Of a stretch of 64,000 bases of DNA, positions 57,426 through 64,000 are shown one piece after another. The number at the start of each line of letters is the position of its first letter. Within the stretch, counting starts at the first letter, position 1. The stretch spans positions 4,526,001 through 4,590,000 of the forward strand of contig OZ244626.1 of NCBI GenBank assembly GCA_965218495.1. The letters run 5' to 3'. The position numbers were made by a program, and so were the translations under genes. The stretch comes from G965218495 sp965218495 (GTDB lineage Bacteria; Bacteroidota; Rhodothermia; Rhodothermales; Bin80). The notes under the pieces are model-generated. The model ran no database searches, had not been told where the DNA came from, and saw only the letters and a program-made list of their open reading frames with translations.

Positions 57426-60296
57426 ATGGCCAATCCCGACGACAAAAAGCTGAAGCGCCGACAGGCGGCGGCAATTCGGAAAGAGTTCCTGGACTTCTTT
57501 GCGGAAAAGCAGCATGCCATTGTCCCCAGCGCACCACTGGTGCCACGAGACGACCCGTCACTACTGTTCATCAATGCCGGGATGAACCAATTCAAAGATG
57601 TGTTCTTGGGGACCGGTACGCGCAAATACCGGCGCGCGGCAGATTCCCAAAAGTGTTTGCGCGTCTCTGGTAAGCATAATGACCTCGAAGAGGTAGGGCA
57701 CGACACCTACCACCACACATTTTTCGAGATGCTTGGCAACTGGAGCTTTGGCGACTACTTCAAGGACGAGGCCATTGCTTGGGCCTGGGAGCTACTCACG
57801 GGTCGCTGGGATCTTAACCCCGCGCGCCTGTATGCTACCGTGCACGAGGGCGACAAAACGCTTGGACTGGGAGCGGACGACGAGGCGGCCCAGTACTGGC
57901 GCCGGCACCTTCCAGCCAGCCATGTGCTTTACTGCTCCACCAAAGACAACTTCTGGATGATGGGAGACACGGGTCCGTGCGGCCCGTGCTCCGAAATCCA
58001 CATAGACTTGCGAACGGATGCAGCGCGTGCGCGAGTTCCGGGGTGGGAAATGGTGAACAAAGATGATCCACATGTCATCGAGCTGTGGAACTTGGTTTTC
58101 ATCCAGTTCAATGCCGTTTCTGGTGGCGTGTTGGAGCCGCTTGCGGCCCGGCATGTCGACACAGGAATGGGGCTTGAGCGCCTCACGGCCGTACTGCAGC
58201 ATGCTACCAGTACATACGATACCGACCTGTTTGCGCCCTTGACCGATCGCATAGCCACCCTCTCGCCCATAGAGGCCATACGCGCATATGACGACATCAC
58301 CGACGAGAAGCAACAGGCGAGGATTCGCGTGGCCATGCGAGTGGTCGCTGATCATATCCGTGCCATTGTGTTCGCCATAGCCGACGGCGTGGTGCCTGGA
58401 AACGTGGGCCGCGCATACGTCATTCGGCGGATTCTGCGCCGAGCGGCGCGCTATGGATATACGACCCTCGGTTTTCGAGAGCCATTCCTGTACAAGCTCG
58501 TGGAGCCGCTGATTGCGCTGATGGGCGAACAGTATAACGAGCTTGTCGTGCACCAGGATCGGATAGAGAAGAACATTTGCGGCGAAGAGACGGCATTCCT
58601 GCGCACGCTAGGCAATGGCATCGTTCTGTTTGAACTCATGGTACCCTATGTGTTGGCCTTTGCCAATGCTGACCTCGAAGCGCAGCAGTCGGCGTACAAA
58701 AGCTTGGAAGCGGAGTCGCGTGCTACAGATCTTCTCCAAAAGGCATATCCCTTGGAGAAAGACCCGGCCAATCGGATTGACCGGTTCGTAGCAGCGGCGT
58801 CCAAAGGGGAAGTGCCCGGGGAGTTGGCGTTCCTTCTGCACGACACCTATGGATTTCCGCTGGACTTGACTCAGCTCATGGCGCGTGAAAAAGGCCTGGG
58901 GATCGACAAGGCGCGTTACAATGCGCTGATGGCAGAGCAGATCAAGCGGGCGCGGAAGGACCTTCGATCCAAGAATGTTTCGCTGAATACAGGCAAGAAT
59001 CAGGCCTCCTGGCAGGTCATCAGCGTGGGAAGTGACTCCGCATTCCTAGGCTATGACACCCTGACGGAGTCAGGTCTCTCAGTTCGGGCGCTCCATGCCA
59101 GCACGCCATTCATGGTAGTGCTTGATGCTACCCCATTTTATGCCGAGAAAGGCGGCCAGGTCGGCGACACAGGTTTCCTGCGTATCGGAGGTGAAGAAAT
59201 CCGTGTGCTGGATACCCAAGCAGCCAACGGACAGGTTCGGCACATCGTGAATCGTCTGCCGCAGCGAGTACATGATGCCGTCTACGCGGAGGTCGACTCT
59301 ACGCGACGCAAAAGGATATGCAAGCACCACACGGCAACCCATCTGCTGCATGCTGCGCTGCGAAAGGTACTGGGCCCTGGCGTTGCCCAGAAAGGGTCCC
59401 TTGTTGCCCCAGGGCACCTGCGCTTCGACTTTAATCACTTTGAGAAGGTTAGCGCCGCTGAGATACGCCACATCCAGGAGTTTTCCAATAGCGTGATTCA
59501 GCGCAACGTGCCGGCAGAGATAGAAACAGATGTGCCGATAGACCAGGCGCTCTCGCGTGGTGCTACGGCGCTCTTCGGTGAGAAATATGGAAGCCGTGTG
59601 CGGGTCGTTGTCTTTGATGAGGACTTTTCCGTGGAGCTTTGCGGCGGTACGCATGTGGGAGCGACGGGGGAGATTGGGCTCATGCTGCTGCGCTCGGAAG
59701 GATCGATCGCCGCCGGAATTCGGCGAGTCGAAGCAATCGCCGGGCTCGATGCCGTAGCTGTGGCACAAGCGGAGCTATCGGAGCTTGGCCGCGTGCGCGG
59801 GCAACTTAGGGGGCAGCCGGGCGAACCGAATGAGTCCGTTGCTGCGCTACAGGAAGCAAACAAGACGCTTCAAAAGGAGGTCGAACGATTGCGCAATGAG
59901 CGCCTGAAAGCAGGCCTGGAAGGGTTTGTCCAGTCAGCAGCGTGCGTAGGTCCATGGCGCGTAGCGGTAGGGCGCATAGCCGACACGAAGATGGATACCC
60001 TTCGAATGCTGGGTGAAGAGCTTCGTAGCCGGCTTGGGCCCGGAAGCGTCGGGGTGCTGGGTACTGCCGATCCCAAAGGCGGGAAAGCGTACCTGGTTGC
60101 GACGGTTTCTGACGACCTAGTAGCGCAAGGCGTGAAGGCCGGCACGATTGTGAGGCAGCTTGCCCCGCACGTTGGCGGTGGAGGTGGAGGGCGCCCACAG
60201 TTGGCTACCGCAGGGGGACGCAGCCCCGAGAAGCTGGATGGCGCGCTTGGAGTTGCGCGCCGGAGTGTTGGCAACATGCTCAACGCACTTAGCTAG
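57426..60296 (+). CDS. alaS: Alanyl-tRNA synthetase
   Basis: 956 residues. Catalytic domain motifs: AEKQHAIVPSAPLVPRDDPSLLFINAGMNQFKDVFLG, HTFFEMLGNWSFGDYFK and DTGMGLERL. Editing domain: HHTATHLLHAALRKVLG (about 632) and the zinc/editing motif CGGTHVGATGEIG (about 739). The C-terminal C-Ala region has PHVGGGGGGRPQLATAGG. Relative to typical enzymes (about 875) there is an insert of about 60 residues between LRTLGNGIVLFE and GEVPGELAFLLHDTYGFPLDLT (about 395-470). It is divergent from the DUF4097 pair, sharing a 190-bp upstream region, and is followed by tRNA-Ser. Confidence 0.96.
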   Translation: MANPDDKKLKRRQAAAIRKEFLDFFAEKQHAIVPSAPLVPRDDPSLLFINAGMNQFKDVFLGTGTRKYRRAADSQKCLRVSGKHNDLEEVGHDTYHHTFFEMLGNWSFGDYFKDEAIAWAWELLTGRWDLNPARLYATVHEGDKTLGLGADDEAAQYWRRHLPASHVLYCSTKDNFWMMGDTGPCGPCSEIHIDLRTDAARARVPGWEMVNKDDPHVIELWNLVFIQFNAVSGGVLEPLAARHVDTGMGLERLTAVLQHATSTYDTDLFAPLTDRIATLSPIEAIRAYDDITDEKQQARIRVAMRVVADHIRAIVFAIADGVVPGNVGRAYVIRRILRRAARYGYTTLGFREPFLYKLVEPLIALMGEQYNELVVHQDRIEKNICGEETAFLRTLGNGIVLFELMVPYVLAFANADLEAQQSAYKSLEAESRATDLLQKAYPLEKDPANRIDRFVAAASKGEVPGELAFLLHDTYGFPLDLTQLMAREKGLGIDKARYNALMAEQIKRARKDLRSKNVSLNTGKNQASWQVISVGSDSAFLGYDTLTESGLSVRALHASTPFMVVLDATPFYAEKGGQVGDTGFLRIGGEEIRVLDTQAANGQVRHIVNRLPQRVHDAVYAEVDSTRRKRICKHHTATHLLHAALRKVLGPGVAQKGSLVAPGHLRFDFNHFEKVSAAEIRHIQEFSNSVIQRNVPAEIETDVPIDQALSRGATALFGEKYGSRVRVVVFDEDFSVELCGGTHVGATGEIGLMLLRSEGSIAAGIRRVEAIAGLDAVAVAQAELSELGRVRGQLRGQPGEPNESVAALQEANKTLQKEVERLRNERLKAGLEGFVQSAACVGPWRVAVGRIADTKMDTLRMLGEELRSRLGPGSVGVLGTADPKGGKAYLVATVSDDLVAQGVKAGTIVRQLAPHVGGGGGGRPQLATAGGRSPEKLDGALGVARRSVGNMLNALS

Positions 60297-60333
60297 GCAA
60301 CCAACGTGGCGTGCACCTGTTGAACGTGCGCAC

Positions 60334-60419
60334 GGAGGGGTGCCGGAGCGGTCGAACGGGGTGGTCTCGAAAACCATTGTAGGCCTTGCCTACCGGGGGT
60401 TCGAATCCCTCCCCCTCCG
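60334..60419 (+). tRNA. tRNA-Ser (CGA anticodon)
   Basis: Acceptor stem GGAGGGG pairs with CCCCTCC (60412-60418). The D-arm starts TGCCGGAG; the anticodon loop CTCGAAA gives anticodon CGA (Ser, UCG). A long variable arm (TTGTAGGCCTTGCCTAC) and the T-loop GTTCGAATC are present. The discriminator base is G at 60419. The CCA end is not encoded. Confidence 0.95.
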
Positions 60420-60431
60420 CCCTTGCGGGGT

Positions 60432-63317
60432 ATGGCCTGTCGCACAAATGCATCCAACGGCTCACGTCACAGCCGCACCGTCCTATCGGCGGTTGTGGTG
60501 CTGTGCGCAATGCTGTTGCCCTGCGCCGGAAGCCATGCGCAGCTCCTGGACCTACGGCGACTATACCAGCCTGTGCCAAGGCCTCCGGGGATTCGGTACC
60601 AGGTGCTGGAGAGCGAGCATTTCCAGATAATCTTCCAACAGGGGGCAGAGCCTGAAGCGAGAGAGGCGGCCGCCGTCCTGGAGTACGAACTTCCCAAAGC
60701 AGAGGCGATAGCCGGGCACAGTCGTCCCATGCGCATGCCCGTGATACTGAACGCCTACAACGATCGAAGCAACGGATTTGTCACGACGCTGCCATTCAGG
60801 CAGGAAATAGAAACCTCCAGCATCAAAGGGCAGCGCCTTTCGGCGCGATACACCTCCTGGATGCAGGCGGTGGTACCTCATGAGCTTGTACACGCCACGC
60901 ACGCGAATTCCCACGCGGGATTTGGGGTAGGGGGCCTGTTGCGCCTGGTGTCACCAGACCTTGCGCGATCACTCAACTTGGGGTTGCCCCCGGGGCTCTC
61001 CGAAGGCGCGGCCGTGTACCACGAAAGCACCGTGCAGGAGGGTGCGGGGCGGCTGAATTTCTCGTTGTTTCAGATGCAATTCCGCGCAGCCATGTCTTCC
61101 AATAGGCCCTGGTCCCTTTCCCAGCTCCTCGAAATACCGGCCTATTCGTTTCCCATAAGCAGGCATTACAGCGGTGGTGCCAACCTCTTTGCACATCTTG
61201 CCAAAGATGACGGCGGCGAGTTTTTTCGTGTCGCCAAGGCGATTCACTACAGGTTGCCGCTCTTTGGCACCGGAGTTGAGTTATGGCGCAGTACGCGCAT
61301 TATGCCCCGCCGGCTTGGAACGACGTTCCGACAGGACATGAAGGCACTGGAGGCAGCCCGCCAAGCATTCCTAGGGCCAGTCACGAGCGGGCGCCTGGTC
61401 GCCACGGGGCCGGGGCGGAGCCATCGGCGCCCGCAGTGGCTCAATGACAGCACCGTAGTTGCGCACGTCTCAGGATATGACATTCGCACGGGATTTTACC
61501 TAGTCGACATGGCCAGCGGCTCATTGCTTCCGGTCGCCTACCAGTCCGTAACCGGCGACGCATCCTTTAGCCTTTCGCATGATGGGGATGCGTTACTGTT
61601 CTCCCGGTACGTCCGTGATCAGCATGTGGCCTCCCAGTGGGTTTCGGACGTCTTTCTACATGAACTGGCTACGCGCAAGACGCGCAGACTCACTCGGGGC
61701 CAGCGCGTGTTTTTTCCTGTTCAGGGACGCGGCCGGATGTGGGCGATCCAGAATCAAGGCCAGTTCACCGGCTGGGTACGGATCGGCCATGGAGGCAACA
61801 TCGAACGTATCTCCAAGCCCATGCGGGCCACTTTCGTTCAAGTGGTGCCATCACCCGATGGTGAAGAGGCTGCGGTGTTGCTCCGGCAAGAAGGCCGGCA
61901 AGGCATCTACCGCGCGACTTGGCGTGGCGGTGACGAGCCGGAACTGGAGCCTTGGATTGTATTCAAGGATGCCTCAATCTATGATGCCTCATGGCAAGGC
62001 CAATTTCTGTTGTTTACGGCGGATCCGGGGGGCGTAGCCAACGTGTTTGCTGCGTTTGGCAGCCAGGTCGTTCAACTGACCAATGCCCGCTACGGTGCGA
62101 TGGAGCCAAACCTTTCGCCAGACAGCGGCGCACTGGCCTATGTAGAGTATACGCACGAGCGTTACGATCTCAAGATGGTCCCGTTTGCAGTCGCGGCAGC
62201 CCGGCCGGTGCCGGCATCTCAGCTCCTTGCTACCGTACCGCGCGTGCCTGGCGTCACGCCGCTCACCGGCGGAGCGGTCGTGCCGTACCGGGCCGTGCGG
62301 CACCTCCGCCCAAGAACCCTGCTACCGGATTTTCTCAACAGCGGCAATGGCAACCCCTGGGGTGGCGCTTTAGGTATTGGACCGGGCCTGACTGTACAAG
62401 GAGCGGACCCGCTACGGCGTTGGGCTTACGCACTTGGTGCGCACTACCAGGCCGAAAGGATGTGGTATTCTCTCGGCTTGGCAACACATCTTGGGGGCGT
62501 GCGTGCGGACCTTGAGGTGTACACCGAGTCAGGCACTGCCGTGGTGGTGTCCCGCGAACGCGTCGTGGCGGCAACTGTTGGCCAGGAGCATCGCGGAGCG
62601 CGACTGGGCTTGAGCTTGCCTATCTTCGTGGACTCCAACGTACGAAGCACCATCCTGCTTCTGGCCTTGGAGGGTGCCCTTTCAGAGAACAGGCTGTTTG
62701 CGCCTCCAGGTAAATCGCTTCCTCAAGTGCCGCTGGAATGGCGCTCATTCAGGAGCAGGTTAACCTTGGGGCCCACCGTTTATCTGCGCTACCGCACGAG
62801 CCGGAATGTGCGTGACCTCATGCCCAACAGTGGCACGACTCTTAGCGTGTCGGCAATCTGGGATCTGTGGGACAAGCGTGAAGGCGGCCGGCGCGGGATG
62901 ACGGCGCGCTTTGCGCAGTATTTTTCGTTATCGCACCGTACGCACACCGGGATTCGGCTGCGCGCGACGCTGGTTGCACAGAGTATTCCCGGGATCTACA
63001 ATCTCGAGTACTTCGCACCACGCGGATACGAATACGAACACTTCTCCGAGCGCTCGTACATAGGATTGGATGGCTTAGTGATGCAGCCGCTGTGGTTCAT
63101 TGACAACGGACTTGTGTTGCTGCCCATATACTTCAAGGCGCTTTTTGCCTATGGCTTTGCGGAAATACTCTACGGGAGCGAATCCGATGCGCGGTACAGG
63201 GCCGCTGGCGCAGGCCTTGGCCTGCAGCTTCGTCTAATTCATCACCTGAATTTGGAAATTCGGCTTGGGTATTCGTACTTGGTAGACGCGGACAGACTCA
63301 GATGGACGTTCCGGTAG
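60432..63317 (+). CDS. Secreted peptidase-like / beta-propeller / outer-membrane barrel protein
   Basis: About 961 residues from the ATG at 60432, starting a signal peptide (VLSAVVVLCAMLLPCAGSHAQ). Residues 50-280 hold a peptidase-like module with VVPHELVHATHAN (HExxH-like HELVH) and LPPGLSEGAAVYHEST (a downstream E), resembling peptidase MA-type domains. The middle (about 340-640) has PDGEEAAVLL, SLSHDGDALLFSRY and NLSPDSGALAYVEY, i.e. TolB-like propeller blades. The C-terminal third (about 660-961) is rich in alternating strands ending FR and looks like an outer-membrane barrel. Zinc ligands are only inferred. It starts 12 bp after the tRNA and precedes the DUF4835 gene by 61 bp. Confidence 0.7.
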   Translation: MACRTNASNGSRHSRTVLSAVVVLCAMLLPCAGSHAQLLDLRRLYQPVPRPPGIRYQVLESEHFQIIFQQGAEPEAREAAAVLEYELPKAEAIAGHSRPMRMPVILNAYNDRSNGFVTTLPFRQEIETSSIKGQRLSARYTSWMQAVVPHELVHATHANSHAGFGVGGLLRLVSPDLARSLNLGLPPGLSEGAAVYHESTVQEGAGRLNFSLFQMQFRAAMSSNRPWSLSQLLEIPAYSFPISRHYSGGANLFAHLAKDDGGEFFRVAKAIHYRLPLFGTGVELWRSTRIMPRRLGTTFRQDMKALEAARQAFLGPVTSGRLVATGPGRSHRRPQWLNDSTVVAHVSGYDIRTGFYLVDMASGSLLPVAYQSVTGDASFSLSHDGDALLFSRYVRDQHVASQWVSDVFLHELATRKTRRLTRGQRVFFPVQGRGRMWAIQNQGQFTGWVRIGHGGNIERISKPMRATFVQVVPSPDGEEAAVLLRQEGRQGIYRATWRGGDEPELEPWIVFKDASIYDASWQGQFLLFTADPGGVANVFAAFGSQVVQLTNARYGAMEPNLSPDSGALAYVEYTHERYDLKMVPFAVAAARPVPASQLLATVPRVPGVTPLTGGAVVPYRAVRHLRPRTLLPDFLNSGNGNPWGGALGIGPGLTVQGADPLRRWAYALGAHYQAERMWYSLGLATHLGGVRADLEVYTESGTAVVVSRERVVAATVGQEHRGARLGLSLPIFVDSNVRSTILLLALEGALSENRLFAPPGKSLPQVPLEWRSFRSRLTLGPTVYLRYRTSRNVRDLMPNSGTTLSVSAIWDLWDKREGGRRGMTARFAQYFSLSHRTHTGIRLRATLVAQSIPGIYNLEYFAPRGYEYEHFSERSYIGLDGLVMQPLWFIDNGLVLLPIYFKALFAYGFAEILYGSESDARYRAAGAGLGLQLRLIHHLNLEIRLGYSYLVDADRLRWTFR

Positions 63318-63378
63318 TGACCCGTTGGAAACCGACGGTAAGCCGATAGGGTTTACACGCTGTGAAAAGACTAACGAC

Positions 63379-64000
63379 ATGTCTCGATTGCTCTTAAAGG
63401 CTGGTGTGCTGTTGGCGCTGGCGGCAAGCCCGTTGCACGTGCCTGAAGCCCTGGCCCGTGAGTTCGAGTGCTCGGTTCAGGTCAACTACCGGCAGCTTGA
63501 GGGCTCCGGCTTTGAGTTCCTCAACGGCCTCAAGGTGCTGGTCGAGGACTATATGAACAAGAATAACTGGACCGAGGACCGGTTCGAGTTGCACGAGTTG
63601 ATCAGGTGTTCGATGCAGATCATCTTCCTGGACGCCTATACGCAGACGAGGTTTCGCGCACAGATCGTTCTGACGAGTAGGCGTCCCATCTACGGGACTA
63701 CCGCCACGACCACTGTGCTGCAGGTCAACGACAACCAGTGGGAGTTTTCGTTTGCGCAGGGCACTCCACTCGTCTTTGAGACGGAGCGATACAATGAGCT
63801 CACGTCTGTGCTGGACTACTACGCGTATCTCATGCTTGGGTATGACTACGACACGTTCAGTGAGCTTGGTGGAGAACAGCACTTTCAAAAGGCCAGGCGC
63901 ATTCAACAGGCTGCCGCCACCGCCAATGGTGCCGGCTGGAGTGGCCTTGACCTTGAGAGTCGGGTCCGTATCGTAGATCAGATGACCGGTCCGCGCTTCA
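63379..64000 (+). CDS. DUF4835 family protein, N-terminal part (runs off right edge)
   Basis: 207 codons from ATG 63379 without a stop before the window end. A signal peptide (LLLKAGVLLALAASPLHVPEALA) precedes a region typical of DUF4835: CSVQVNYRQLEGSGFEFLNGLKVLVEDYM, WTEDRFELHELIRCSMQIIFLDAYTQTRFRAQIVLTSRRPIYG, and DYYAYLMLGYDYDTFSELGGEQHF. The family is specific to Bacteroidota/Rhodothermota, exported, and of unknown function (often near coaBC and recN). Only the start can be judged. Confidence 0.9.
   Translation, partial: MSRLLLKAGVLLALAASPLHVPEALAREFECSVQVNYRQLEGSGFEFLNGLKVLVEDYMNKNNWTEDRFELHELIRCSMQIIFLDAYTQTRFRAQIVLTSRRPIYGTTATTTVLQVNDNQWEFSFAQGTPLVFETERYNELTSVLDYYAYLMLGYDYDTFSELGGEQHFQKARRIQQAAATANGAGWSGLDLESRVRIVDQMTGPRF

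Overview
The window looks like a chromosomal segment from a GC-rich member of the Bacteroidota/Rhodothermota group, most likely Rhodothermia. The evidence is a SprA-type T9SS/gliding protein (left edge), a DUF4835 protein (right edge), ECF-sigma/FecR/TonB-receptor signalling, two SusC/FecA-style receptors with carboxypeptidase-regulatory domains, and several secreted NIPSNAP, DinB and amidohydrolase proteins. Assignment is from protein character only; no search was run.

Layout. 1-6.7 kb: sprA start (leftward), a small lipoprotein, an SDR, a one-helix peptide translationally coupled to a sodium:solute symporter, then a convergent recR-ybaB-dnaX block. 6.7-13.6 kb: gene-poor, with a decayed permease, a two-ORF IS256-type element and remnants. 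13.6-18 kb: an ECF sigma/FecR/TonB-receptor operon. 18.5-20.4 kb: a non-autonomous element with perfect 41-bp inverted ends whose interior has become a tandem array of about 343-bp units. 21.8-33.3 kb: mostly ordinary genes (DinB, TonB receptor, amidohydrolase, NIPSNAP, glycerate 2-kinase, DUF255 thioredoxin-like protein, thiolase).

33.4-49.8 kb is a graveyard of nested insertion sequences. An IS1634-like element carrying an IS5-like insertion sits next to a decayed Cache-domain gene. Then comes a nest four layers deep: an IS630 element split by an IS21 element, whose istA is split by an IS4/IS1634-like element, which in turn holds an IS1595 element, a serine-recombinase element with 17-bp inverted ends, and a second IS1634 copy. 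Most junctions can be read to the base, with target duplications TA (IS630), TGTATTT (IS21), AGAA (IS4-like), TTTTTTAT (IS1595), and unusually long repeats of about 130 and 70 bp for the two IS1634 copies. Insertion order can therefore be reconstructed.

50-64 kb: an intact permease fused to a C-terminal ATPase-like domain (the full-length relative of the decayed 7-9 kb gene), an IS21 stub, a GNAT acetyltransferase, two adjacent DUF4097 beta-helix genes that each carry one frameshift, alaS, tRNA-Ser(CGA), a large secreted peptidase/propeller/outer-membrane-barrel protein, and the start of a DUF4835 gene. Housekeeping genes are intact, while accessory genes show frameshifts, stops and IS load. 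That fits a genome under relaxed selection with active IS expansion, such as a host-associated lineage or one that went through a recent bottleneck (inference).
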